This document shows positions 22,451 to 32,764 of a stretch of DNA of 47,532 bases, one piece after another. Source of the stretch: Porogramme epimiltina. Taxonomy: Eukaryota; Basidiomycota; Agaricomycetes; Polyporales; Polyporaceae. The notes below the pieces were generated by a model. That model saw only the letters and a program-made list of their open reading frames with translations. It ran no database searches and had not been told where the DNA came from. Numbering within the stretch: position 1 is the stretch's first letter; every line of letters starts with the position of its first letter. The translations under genes and the position numbers were made by a program. The stretch is taken from NCBI GenBank assembly GCA_900155495.1, contig FTLJ01000405.1, positions 1-47,532 on the forward strand. Direction: 5' to 3'.

Positions 22451-23411
22451 ATGCGCTCAATCCTCAAGTTCAGTCGCCCTTCCCGCCGCGTCTTACCCGG
22501 ACTCAATGCTCTCAAGACGTCGCTAGAGATTGTCAGCAAGGCCGGGAGCTCAGTGCCGCCGCTTCAAGCTGTCGCGGACACCGCGTTGGAGATCATCGAA
22601 TACGCAGAGGTACGTACGCTTCGTCGTCTTGGGGGAGCTACCTCAACGCAAGGCGAATCTCGTTTCTCTCTGTTAGACCGCGAAGAAGAATCGGAAAGAA
22701 GCTATCGACCTCGTCGACTTTGCTGGAAAAGTCATCAAGGCTATCATCGACCTACCCCCTACCTCAGAGGATGGCGAGGCGGATGGGAAGTACGAGGAAC
22801 ACGTGCTTGCTCTCCACAAGTGAGTCATCCTACATCTGTCTCGGGACACTACACCCCAGATGACTGACGATTATGACTCTGCAGAGAACTGGTCGCGGTC
22901 TCTCTGCGGATGCAGGAGCTGACACGCGCAGGTGGTGTTCTGCGACGTATGTTCCGCAGGAACGACGATGCAGAGGCCATCGCTGCGAATCGAGCAACGA
23001 CAGATCATGAGATCACGTTATTTATCGTACGTGCTCCACCACACTAGGCAGACACCGTCTTAATATAGCGTTGTTTAGATAAAGGGCAACAGGCATGAAT
23101 TTCGTAACATCAAGACGGAGCTCTGTGCTTTGAAGGCCCTCGTCACACACTCACGCTCCCAGCGCGCAGCTCTCAACGAGAGCGTACCCAGAGTGAGAGG
23201 GTCTGGGGGTGCGAGCGAAGTTGTGGCCACCCGCCCTGCACGGATGCGGAAATGGCATGGGCTGCGCAAGGCGCGGGGGACCTTGAAGGGAACCCAGGGG
23301 GTACGGTTTGCAAAGGTAAGGCTGGTACCCGCAGAACCTTTGTCGTTTCGAGAAGCTGATCGAACCCTGCGTCCTGACAGCGCCACATGGCTTCTTTTTT
23401 TTTTTTTTTGA
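22451..23411 (+). CDS. Standalone MLKL-NTD-like four-helix-bundle protein, copy 3
   Basis: Exons 22451-22609, 22677-22819, 22885-23026 and 23079-23411, giving 258 aa. The domain starts [20 protein letters not shown] and continues LKTSLEIVSKAGSSVPPLQ, DTALEIIEYAE, KYEEHVLALHKELVAVS and MQELTRAGGVLRRMF. It is closest to copy 1. The last exon is longer than in the other copies: the frame runs through sequence that is 3' UTR elsewhere, including the conserved GAGAAGCTGA/CCTGACAGCGCC block, and ends in a run of phenylalanines encoded by the poly-T tract. That suggests an earlier stop was lost or the frame shifted, so the natural C-terminus is uncertain. Confidence 0.72.
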
Positions 23412-24948
23412 AAAAATTGGGGAACAAAGATATCGCTGATCGTCTATGGATGACACTGCATGCCATACATGACACCACCCCCTGCCTTGGTTCCCGACCC
23501 ATTGATTCCCTCCTGTAGCCGCTTGCAGTAGCACTGCGAATAGCATACAGATTTCATTCGTTTTAGCCTTGCGCTGTTCCGCACACTACTAAATGCTCCG
23601 TCGTACCGAAAGGAACGCAGCAGTGTCGGCGTTAATTAGCTTGGGATGATACACTGCTGCAATGTAGCCTGCGTGCTAATAGACTATAAGTAGTAACCGC
23701 GTACAAGCAATGAGGGTCGGCAAAGTCCGGATCGGCGATGCAGATCGTGGCACTGAGCCTCTGCGTCTGTCCTCTCTTAGGCGCCGACCCTGAACGTCCA
23801 AAACAGCTGCTTCGCTTTGAACTCGTCCCCGGGGTCACTGCCCTCCTCACTATGAGGTGACGACATAACTCCGATCTCCTACAGTTGGTCTCGGAGCACC
23901 GTGAGGGGACAGGGCGACACTGTGCAGCGAAGCTGTTTGTTAATCAGGCTCGTTGAGAAGACTTGACAAGCTTGAGCGGTGCAAGAGCGGCTTGAGGCAT
24001 GTCGATCCACATACATTCACTATCCGCGGATGAGGGACTAACCAGTTGTTCTTCCAATTTCTGCTCAGAGAATCCGATGGCGGATAGCTCGAACGCTTGT
24101 GGGCCTGGTATTCTCACCAGGAAGTTCATTCGTTTCGCATGGACTCCGACCGGGAGCGTGCCCCGTCTAACACTGCCGCGTCTTCCAGTAGAGCCTGCTT
24201 CCATTCTGAGCTCTCTGCTCGAGTTGGCCTCTTCTCGAGGAGAGTGGACGATGTCTTATAGCAAGGTAATCATGGCAACGTCATCTCCACCGAGAGGCTC
24301 TTAATACTCGCTTTGCCCCTTTGCACAGGATGTTCTGCGACGTGCCCCAACTTGAAACGTCGCCCCATGCCGCGGCGGTACCCACAACGCGCAAGCTCCT
24401 CGGTCACTGAATATGGCGCGATAGCTCGCGCTGCGTTCATGGGCGCGTCGTCCACATCGACCACCTTCGGGTTCCGGGCCTGACGTGCACTCAACTCCAG
24501 CTTCTTCTGCGAGAATCTCCGTTGAGCTAGAGCCGGCGGATGAAGCGTACTCCAAGTGATGCTGCACCCCGGACGACCTTCCTTCTGGACCCTGTTGCAC
24601 CGTGGCTAGGCCGTCAACGTGGAGAGCTCGTATCAGATTCCCCGCCCAGCCTTCCGACTCGTGGAGGACCCGCTGGTGTCTCGTGCTCTACCCTCACGCC
24701 TGCGCGCATACGATCTCTATCCCCGACCCCGGCTACCTCCCGTCGATCAGACTCTCCGGCTTCTTCGTGTGGTATGTAGCCCGCGGCGAGCATGCCCCCC
24801 CCCCCCCCCCCCCCCCNNGGGGGGCATTCCCCCCCCCCCCCCCCGCGCGCGTGGTACATAAGGCCTTTGTGTCGTCCTTGCACGGCCGACATGCCGCCCG
24901 ACTCCACCGCATCGTTGCGCCGCGTTCGGTCTCTCCCTGCTCCGCTCG
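23412..24948. other. Upstream region of hydrolase copy 2
   Basis: Duplicate of 17429-18987 without the 1.1 kb TIR element. No gene is recognised. It ends in the poly-C tract with two undetermined bases. Confidence 0.55.
24795..24844 (+). repeat. Poly-C tract with two N, probable assembly defect
   Basis: A run of 22 C is followed by NN at 24817-24818, six G, CATT and another run of C. C-run, gap, G-run is the usual sign of a read that could not cross a homopolymer. The surrounding sequence is the core promoter of hydrolase copy 2. Confidence 0.85.
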
Positions 24949-25217
24949 ATGCCCGCCTCCTGGCGACTGGTCCTCATCCTCGCTGCCACTGCGATCATGG
25001 TTCTCGCGCAACAGTACGAGGGAGACCCAGTCGCGCATGCGCTCCCCGCCCGCGCTCGCGTCTCGATCGAGTTCTTTCGCATCGTCGACGCGCAAGGCCT
25101 CAACTCCTCGCTCATCGTGCGTCATTCATCCTGTCCCACCCGCCCCGTGCCCTGCGCTGACCCACGTAGAACTACTTCTCGCTCAAGCCGGGCCACGACG
25201 CCGCCGACCTCAAGCGC

Positions 25218-25225
25218 CTCGTTGT
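25218..25225 (+). repeat. Left target-site duplication CTCGTTGT
   Basis: CTCGTTGT here recurs at 30725-30732, on the other side of the inserted element; extending to CCTCGTTGT gives a 9-bp match. It is coding sequence of hydrolase exon 2 (RLVV). Confidence 0.8.
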
Positions 25226-25238
25226 AATAATGTAGTGC

Positions 25239-25445
25239 GCGGGATGCATCCAAGTCGGATGGCATCCGACAGATGGATGCATCTATCCGACGATTTTTGC
25301 ATCCGAGTCCAAATTATTATTTTTTTGGTTTTTCGGATGCACACATGGATTCACTTGGTGCATCCAAGTGAATCCGAAGAAAAATAGCTCCGGTGGGATG
25401 CATCCGAAGGGATACGGTGCATCCCACCTGCATCCGAGGGATGCC
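25239..25445. repeat. Left subterminal repeat array of the 5.5 kb element
   Basis: GGATGCATCC, GGATGCA, TGCATCC and GGATTCAC-type motifs recur about every 15-25 bp, on both strands, over 200 bp. Confidence 0.75.
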
Positions 25446-26399
25446 GGCTACTGGGGGCCGTGCTAGTGGGACGGCGTCGTGCCATGCGCGCTCGCGCAGA
25501 GCGTGCACGCGCCGCTGTGCGCGACGCCGCGGCTCGTGGACGTGGACGCGGTACGGCCGGGGGGAGGAATGCGGAGGAGTCGAAGGCGGCTGTTCGGAGC
25601 GTGCGCGAAAGGGTGTCCGACGTTGAACTCTGCGTGAGCTGCGGGGGGGAGTGCGAGGCCGCAAGGGTGGAGGTTAAGGATGATATTGGGGACCGTTGGT
25701 GTGGCGATGATGGCCGGACCTGGTATTTATGGTTAGTATTTAATGTGCCATGGGTATTGAGTGTGCTGCGTACTAGTCCGCAATGATAATCTCGGGGATG
25801 AGCCCTAGGAGCCATGAAAACAGGGGCCCGGGAGGAAGCGGCGTGCATTGAGTGTGCGTGTCGTAAACGCTGCTTGGCGCGGCGCTAGGCCCGTCCGACA
25901 CGTAGAAGTGGCATGAGTCAGTAATGCGTGGAGCAATATCAGGAACTACTAAGAGAGAAGGGCGACAGAGAAGTAGCGGGTGGAGTACGAGTCGGCGCGG
26001 AGGCGCTTGGAGGCAAGGGAGCTTGTGCGCACATAGATTCCACGACCCCGGTCGAGCTGTCCCGCAGTGTTGAGTAGGTACTGCGGGTAGGTGCTGCGGG
26101 TACCTGTGGGTGCCCTGTTACCCCACCACCCACACGGACGGGCACGGGTATACCGCGAATCCTTCACTGCCCACCAACCAGTGTGGCGGATGTCACACTG
26201 CGGCTTGAAGCTTGAGGTTTTGGGTACACCATTCTCAGTTCACCATTCATCACGTCGAGCTCGGCGATGAAAATATTAGGTACGAAAGTTGAAGTCCTAA
26301 GAGTAGTGATATCATTGTTCATCATGCACACACGATTATGCTTATACCAGAATAGATGCAAATACCAGTAGCCCGACCCCCCGCATTCTACCCGCGTTC
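25446..26399. other. Interior of the 5.5 kb element, no gene recognised
   Basis: Open frames near 25460-25790 on both strands are arginine- or serine-rich and conflicting. The AT-richer stretch 26200-26380 shows no coding signal. Confidence 0.4.
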
Positions 26400-27840
26400 G
26401 CCTCTGTACCCAACGCTGGGTATGATCGCGCAGCGAGCGCGCCGACCTTGCGCCGCACGACATGCGCCTTCTCTACCCCGCACCCGCTCGTCTTTCCAAA
26501 CACGAGGATCTTGTCCGCCGCCCGCGCCTGCCTGAATGGCTCGCGCGGTGCAGGAAGTCGACCATGTTGCGCGGTGCTTCAACGATGAATACGTACCGCA
26601 CACTTTGGGCGAAGTCGAGTCCGCGCGAGAGCAGCAAAGTCCTGATCAGCGCGTCCGGCATCGCTGCCACGTCCGGCAGCAGCGCCAGATCCGGGGCGGG
26701 GGTGGGGGTGAGGGGAGCAGACGGGCAGGGGCCGCGTCGTGCGCGCGGAGGAAGCCCTCGAGTCGGTGCTTTGAGCCGTACTGTCGCATGTTGCTCGCCC
26801 GCGTCTGCACGACATTCGCAACTTGAACACCCTTGTTCGTCACGTGCGCCTCGAGTGCGTCGACGCGCGGTCCTCGTCGCAGAACATGAAGACTTTGGAG
26901 AGACTCACGCCGTGCTGCGCGCCGTCGGCCCACACCCAGCGTGCGATGCCCGCATCCGATTCCCGGTTCCCGCTCGTGCATCTCATGTGCTCCGTCGCAA
27001 GCGACGCGGGGGGCGAGACGCGTCAGCGCGGGGTGGTGCGCGTCGAGGTAGGCCGCTAGCGCGGAGGGAATCGTGGCCGAGGTGAGAACTAGGCTGAACG
27101 GGGTAGTCGACGCGCATCGGCTTGCCAGAGAGGGAGGGAGGCTGGTGGGAAGGGGTAGCCGCGCGTAACGGAGATTTCGTCGAGGATGCTACGAGTAGAT
27201 TCATGGAAGTCCAGATCTAGAGAGAGGTTAGACCAGGGGGGAGTAAACGACGGGTGAGACGCACTGAAGAGAATATCTGCCTCGTCCACCACAACCCACT
27301 GGATGTTCGCCAGGCCCATCGGCGGCTCGCCCACCACCACCTTTCTGTGCCCATGCCTTTCCTTCTCTCCTCGTTCCTCCCACTCCTGCGCCCGCATCTC
27401 AGTCCCACCCGCGTCCACGCATCAGCTCGAGCAGCTTTGGCGGCGTGCCCACAACCACATCGATGGAGAGGGCCTGCCCCTCCGGGAGCACCCCGAACTC
27501 CTCCGACGGCTTGAGGGCGTCGTGTTCGGCGAGCGCGTCCGCTATCTTGGACGCAGATACGTTCCTGCGTGACACCACGTTCGTACAGAGCACGCATAGC
27601 TTCGTGTGGTGCAGTAGCTCCTTTGCAAACCTGGAGAGCTGACAAGAGAGCTCGTGCGTCAGCGTGAGGGCCAGCGCCCAGGGGTCCATCGCGCGGTGAG
27701 TGTCGACGCCGGTCCTGGGCGCGGCCTGTCGCAGAGCTCGAGCTGCTAGAGGTCCTGGAGGAGATGGAGGAGGTACGCGATAGACTTGCCGAAGCCGGTC
27801 TCGGACGCAAGGAGGGCCTGGCGGCACGCCGGTGTGGCGG
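26400..27840 (-). pseudogene. Decayed DEAD-box RNA helicase (possibly MRH4-like mitochondrial helicase)
   Basis: Helicase motifs appear in the right order on the minus strand but in changing frames. Motif I is SETGFGKSIAYLL near 27800-27765, soon followed by TAG. Motif Ia-like LTHELSCQLSRF lies near 27660. Motif II is WVVVDEADILF at about 27300-27270. Motif III is LVLTSATIPSALAAYLD near 27090-27040. Motif V is TLLLSRGLDFAQSVRY near 26645-26600, and motif VI is represented by PRNMVDFLHRA near 26570-26540. A region FCDEDR...VDALEAHVTNKGVQVANV lies between III and V. Such enzymes unwind RNA with ATP. The order SRGLDF...VEAPRNMVDFLHR resembles MRH4-type helicases, but this is a tentative subfamily call. 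Several frame changes and stops make it a pseudogene. It lies wholly inside the TIR element, so it was probably captured from a host gene. Confidence 0.75.
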
Positions 27841-28970
27841 GCCGACGACTTGGAGCTTATGACCATTGACCAACACTCGTGTCTTTTGACGCGACTAGCA
27901 TACGCGCCGCCACGTCATCGTGTCATCCGAGAATCAGAGATTCAGAAGCGCCCTACAACATCATCTCCTAATAGCAAACTGGAGCTCTTTGGCTTTGTGA
28001 CACTTTCCACTGGCATCGTTTGTAAGGTAGGTTATACATCCTTACCATTTTCTGCGTGAAGCGGACGGGCTCGAATAAATTATGATTCCGATTCCGCAGT
28101 GTAGCACATCAGTACAAATGCACATACACGAAACTCACGCTGTCCTTGGGATGAACTTTCTTGACTCGGAACTCGATGAAGATGTTCTTCAAGGAACTCA
28201 GGCCGAATCGGGGCCTGCGCCCTTTGTCTGTGACATGTAAAAGGGTTAGACGGATGTGCATGGGTACCCTTTTCCGAAAGAGTTCCATCAAGGCCCTAGT
28301 AATATCTTCGGCGCAAGGGCCGTACATCCTAGAGTATTCTCTATGGAGTTTCATACGGTACGTGGTTGCTATTCTATAGAACTAAATACACACATTAACC
28401 CTACGAAGAATCTTGCAAATCATCGCGCCTTTTCACCACATATGGCCCTCAGCAAGTGATTGGCCAACGGGCTCCCCTCAGGTAAGCACACATTGCACAC
28501 ATGAAGATTTCAGTAGCATTCGTTTTGCGCGCCTCATGTCAGGGATGCCTCTATCGGAGAATATTATTATCCAAACCGATCGGTGGTCTACAGTAGGGGT
28601 CGAGAAGGAGAGGGTGGTACCGCTTCCTATTCTCCTCGCCATTCTGGGGACCCCTCATGTCCGACACTTCTCCATCTCCGCTCATATGTCCCATTCAGAC
28701 GATCCGGTTTTAGAACGCATTCGCCAAAACTTCTCTCACGGCACCTTGTGCGGAACTTGAATGAATGCGCTCCTCCCCAATCAGCCTTATCCCTAGTCGT
28801 TATGACATGCTCAGGCATACTAGACTACGCTTGACCTTAGGTGTGGATTCTTGTCGCGAGGGTATTCGTAAATCGAATCTGATTGGCATGACATAGGCAT
28901 ATTCGACCATATTAGCAACGTTTCCAACCGAGGCTCGACTTCTTCGCCACCATCTTCAATGCCCCGCTTC
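27841..28970. other. Interior of the 5.5 kb element, unresolved
   Basis: A frame at 28413-28760 (containing LLAILGTPHVRHFSISAHMS) looks more protein-like than chance but has no recognised domain or start. A minus-strand frame at 28109-28354 is likewise unassigned. Confidence 0.35.
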
Positions 28971-28971
28971 G

Positions 28972-29520
28972 ATGATAGACTCGCTCCCACATCTTAGGCA
29001 TGAGCAAACATCCTCTCCAGAGCCACGATCTGAGAAAGCCGAGCCGGAGAAGCCTTTTGACGTGCCCACAACCTCGCAGATCGTCGAAGTGCAGTCTCCA
29101 GTTTCGCCGCCGTTGACCAAAGAGCCTTCACCGACCCTCCGATCCCCACCACCCGTATCTTCTCCCCCTCCAGCCGCCGTCCCACTCACTGCGACGCCGT
29201 CCTCTCGAACAAGCTCCCCCAAAGCTAACGGAAAGGCCGTCGCGCAACCGACATCTCTCATTCCAGGACCTTTAACGCTACCCTCGCCATCAACGTCGGA
29301 CAAGCCCCTCGGTTCCCCCTGCAAGTCCTCAACCTTCCGTCATATGCCCCTCCGACCTGCGGTAGCAAGACAGACCCTCCCCTCTTCCCCTCTCCGGCCG
29401 GCAAGCATGGTCGTTTAGAGCTCCCCCACGCTGTTCACACCCAGGTTCGCGCAGTTTCGCACCTCTGCACTAAACAAAGACCTCACTCTCACTCGCAGCA
29501 CCACAGCACTGTCTTCGGGG
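28972..29520 (+). pseudogene. Fragment of a serine/proline-rich protein
   Basis: The plus-strand frame from 28972 reads a low-complexity region (PTTSQIVEVQSPVSPPLTKE, SPPPVSSPPPAAVPLTATPS), then FRHMPLRPAVARQTLPSSPL and RPASMVV. After a TAG at 29416-29418 the same frame continues (SSPTLFTPRFAQFRTSALNK) to a donor-like GTAAGT near 29526. The TAG in otherwise continuous coding-like sequence suggests a decayed exon of a larger captured gene. No family is recognised. Confidence 0.4.
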
Positions 29521-29799
29521 CGCAAATCGCCACAGTAAGTGCCCAGTCCACTTTCTCTTACACAACCGCCGTCGATGGGCGACGTCTAGCGGAGGATTGA
29601 CCGCACCGCACTCTCCGTGACGCAGAGGACCATCACAGACTTGTCGCCGATCTCCTTGCGGAGGGCCGGCAGCAAAGAGCCGCGTCGACTTTGCAGCATT
29701 AACGGCATGAAGCAAGCGTTTATCGACGCGTCCAAAGCAAGTAACCCCATCCTTCCATATGGCATTAAGTCTCGCACCGCGACTGACATTCGCACTGCG

Positions 29800-30440
29800 T
29801 AGCTATGCACCCAGGGCGATCTGTGGCACTATTTACGGCAGTGCCTCGGGCGCATCGTACAGCTCCGATTTGGGACATGTTCCATGTAACACAGACATTG
29901 ACATCGCGCCTCAATTCGGGTACGTGGGTAGATATACACCCATCCACGCCGTGCTGACCTCGTTTGACATCTAGCACTAACGTTCACCCGATTGACCCTG
30001 TGGACGTCTCACCCGTCAATGTGAATGATGACATTATGTGTATTTGCAACGCTCGCCGTCATGGCGCTCAACGCGCTCGTCGTGCTCATCCTCGCCGCCA
30101 CCTGGGCCGGAACAAGAACCGCTCACGGCGCGTCAACATCGGCCGCGCGAGCCCCATGGCCCTCCAGCGCCCGTCGTCGTTCAGGCCCCCGTCGGACAGC
30201 GATCCACTCGGCATGTACCAGCCCGTGTCAACGGCCCCGCTCACCGAGAGGACACGTTCGTGCCCCCTACGCCCGCATTCTCCAAGCCAGGCTTCGAGGG
30301 CAACACCATGCGCGCCAGCGACCGTCCAAAATCGGTCGTGTGCGCTGCCGCCGCTGGCTAGTAGGATCTGTGTTCCGTCGCGGACTCGTAGGAGGCGCAT
30401 CTTATGCTCTTCATGTGTGCCCGCTTTCTCTATAAGTGTC
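29800..30440 (+). pseudogene. Gene fragment with a transmembrane segment (possible aspartic-peptidase-like end)
   Basis: A coding-like piece (SDLGHVPCNTDIDIAPQFG) ends before an intron-like GTACGTGG...CTAG at about 29918-29974. It continues with NVHPIDPVDVSPVNVNDDIM, which resembles the C-terminal lobe of A1 aspartic peptidases (PCDT...HPLD). Downstream, in another frame, come a hydrophobic helix (FATLAVMALNALVVLILAAT) and a tail ending SVVCAAAAG at 30361. No intact frame joins them. Family identity is a weak suggestion. Confidence 0.35.
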
Positions 30441-30548
30441 TCGAGCCTCAGTTTCTTCCTCCACAGTCCCAATATATGTTATCTTAACCATTCTACTTGA
30501 CAATGACGCCCTACAAACCATCTTAGCGAGCCTCCGGATAGTATCTAT

Positions 30549-30713
30549 GCAACGGATGCATCCGAACGACTCGGATGCACCTTTGGATTCACACAGGAGA
30601 ATTTTTTTTTCTCTTTTGGATGCACCCACCAGATGAATCCAAATCGTTTGGATTCACTTTCGGATGCATCCGTCTGTCGGATGCCATCCGAGGACGGATG
30701 CATCCCGCGTACT
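30549..30713. repeat. Right subterminal repeat array of the 5.5 kb element
   Basis: Mirror image of the left array, with GGATGCATCC, TCGGATGCACC and TGGATTCAC motifs and the pair TCTGTCGGATGCCATCCGA near the end. Confidence 0.75.
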
Positions 30714-30724
30714 GAGGTTGCTCC

Positions 30725-30732
30725 CTCGTTGT
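30725..30732 (+). repeat. Right target-site duplication CTCGTTGT
   Basis: Second copy of the 8 bp flank; the hydrolase frame resumes directly after it with CGTCAAGACCGCG. Confidence 0.8.
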
Positions 30733-31387
30733 CGTCAAGACCGCGTTTGACGGCCGCCCCGACTGCCACTTCCGCGCCCCCCGTAATCTTGCCGCGGCAG
30801 TCAACGCGGATGTGCAGCGCGCGAGCGCGCCGGTGTTTGTTCCCGTGTGGGTCGATGTCCTCGGTGCAGTGAGTGTTCCTCGTGCTAGTGTGGGTGCGCG
30901 TGTAGGCAGGGGGTGACTGTATGCGCGTAGGTGCTGGGCCAGGGCGACGCGCTGTTGTAGCGGAGTACGTGGGCGGGTCCTCTGCGCGCGGCGGTGCTGA
31001 TGCGGCTCTACGATCTAGATGGCTCGAGCTACGCGTCGGGGGACCACAATAACCTTCCTGTGGGACGCACGGTGTTCTCATCAAGTGAGGTCCTTAACCA
31101 TGTCATTTCCTGGTTCTACGCGATGTATCCGAACCTCCACCAGATCGTGGTAGCGGGGCATAGCCTCGGCGGACAGGCTGCACAGTATGTCCCCGCCGTC
31201 TCGCTTGCTTTCTGTTGAACGCCTTTCTCAAAGCGCCTTCCCGTGATGTAAACCCAGCACTGCCAGCCCACGTACAAGGTTTCCTACTGTGTCCTCGTAA
31301 TCCGAGTACACGAGGAGCGGGAGCATCCCCTCCTCCCCCGCTTTCCCCTTACCCTCCTCCCCACCGCCCCCCTCGCAAGCATACACC

Positions 31388-32285
31388 ATGCGTTCAGTTC
31401 TCAAGCTCAAACGTTCTTCTCGCCGCAACCTGCCTGGACTCAGTACGTTCAAGGCGCCGCTAAAGATTGTTAGCAAAGTCGGGAGCGCAATGCCGCCGCT
31501 TCAGGCTGCTGCAGATGCCGCTTTGGAGATCATCGAGTGTGTCGAGGTGTCGTCTTTCCATGCTTCACAAGAACCTCCCTGACTGACTTGGAAACTCTGC
31601 TATATTATACGGCAGACTATACAGAAAAACCGTAAAGAGTCAACTGAGCTCGCCGAGTACGCAGAGGAAATCGCCAAGGCCATCATCGGTCTTGCCCTTC
31701 CTTCGGACAGCACCCAAGTTGATGAGCAGTACGCGGAGCACGTTCTTGCTCTCCGTAGGTGCGTGATTATAAATTTATCTTTGGTCGCTGTGCCCAGTCT
31801 TAATGACAATGACTACCTTGAAGTAAACTCTTCGCTATTTCTCACCGGATGCAGGAGTTGACTCACTCTGGTGGCCTCGTTCGACGTACCTTCCGTGCGA
31901 ACAAGCACGCCGAAGCGATTGCATCCTCTCGCCTTGCTGTGGATCGTGCGTTGAAAGTGTTTGAGGTGAATTCTGAGCACTACCTGGCACCAGAGGATTA
32001 CTTACTAAACTACGGGAACTCGTTTAGATTACCAGCAACGTACATAATCAGCGTACCCTCCTCGAAGAAGTCCGCGCTTTGAAGGCTCTCGTCGCAGGCA
32101 TCGTAATGCAATTTGAGCGCACGACTCAGGGAGACCAAGTGTCTAGATTGAGAGCGGCTGGAGGTGAGAATGGCGCTCGAATAACTGCCTACCTGCGGCT
32201 GCAGGGCCGTCCTCCGCCGCGCGCCCCGGCGCGTACTAGGAAGGAGGCCGAGGCACACTCTTTTATGGCGAAGGTGAGGTCCTAG
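31388..32285 (+). CDS. Standalone MLKL-NTD-like four-helix-bundle protein, copy 4, inserted in hydrolase copy 2
   Basis: Exons 31388-31546, 31616-31758, 31824-31965 and 32028-32285, giving 233 aa. The domain starts MRSVLKLKRSSRRNLPGLST and continues KVGSAMPPLQ, DAALEIIECVE, TIQKNRKESTELAEYAEEIA, DEQYAEHVLALR and MQELTHSGGLVRRTF. It is a close relative of copy 2, with the same AAG acceptor before exon 3. The tail is RTLLEEVRALKALVAG followed by an Arg/Pro-rich end. The shared leader (ACAAGGTTTCCTACTGTGTC near 31277) and tail are kept, but the left flank is cut at about 31214, where the sequence jumps from hydrolase intron 4. No disabling change is visible. Confidence 0.72.
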
Positions 32286-32764
32286 GGCCTATGGCAGTGC
32301 CTCTGTTGCTTCGAGAAGCTCACAAACGCCAAACCTGACAGCGCCGCATGGCCTACTTTTTTTTTTGAACTTCTAATTCCCAAAAAGGAAATCAACCCAT
32401 AATAAGGAAGTAGCCTTGCCATTCTCGACAGGCGGTTGTTAGCCTCTCCTGTAACGCTGTCGTCCCCTGTAGGCTGTTAGTGCACGAGCTTATGTCATCC
32501 GCGAGGTCGAGTCACGACGCGTTGTAGTGTCCGGCAAATTCCGTAGAAAATTTTGTATTCTCGTATATAAGGCGCTTACGTACGATTATGGTACGCTACG
32601 TGTTTGTTCTTTGGCCCCCTCACAATTAGCTCGCTTCCCCGCCTACCCAGAACAAACTGCGCCCCCTTCCCGCGCACCTTCCCCGCCCGTTGCCCGATCG
32701 AGAAAAACCGCAGTTTTTGAAGCTTCCGCGAACGGTGTGGAAGGTGCGGTCCCAGCGCGCTCGC
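32286..32764. other. 3' tail of MLKL-like unit 4 and foreign spacer
   Basis: The conserved tail (GTTGCTTCGAGAAGCTCAC, CCTGACAGCGCCGCATGGCC, T9) ends near 32367. The following ~400 bp up to the hydrolase remnant are not found elsewhere in the window; GTATATAAGG near 32563 resembles a TATA box without a recognised gene. Confidence 0.45.

Larger units (their letters stand above)
25226..30724. mobile_element. 5.5 kb non-autonomous TIR element carrying captured gene fragments
   Basis: The two ends are long imperfect inverted repeats: left GCGCGGGATGCATCC, then TCGGATGGCATCCGACAGA; right, inverted, TACGCGGGATGCATCC, then TCGGATGGCATCCGACAGA. Similarity continues for roughly 150 bp with many GGATGCATCC, GGATGCA and GGATTCA motifs, like subterminal transposase-binding sites. 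It is flanked by an 8 bp (possibly 9 bp) target-site duplication, which fits hAT-, KDZ- or Mutator-type transposition. No transposase-like frame is visible. Inside are a decayed DEAD-box helicase (minus strand), a Ser/Pro-rich coding fragment and a piece with a transmembrane segment. The outermost 10-15 bp do not pair well, so the exact termini come from the target duplication. Confidence 0.8.

Noticed and set aside
25239..25445. Repeated GGATGCATCC motifs considered as a CRISPR-like or satellite array
   Set aside because: Spacing is irregular, motifs occur on both strands and the same pattern is mirrored at the other end of the element, so these are subterminal transposon repeats.
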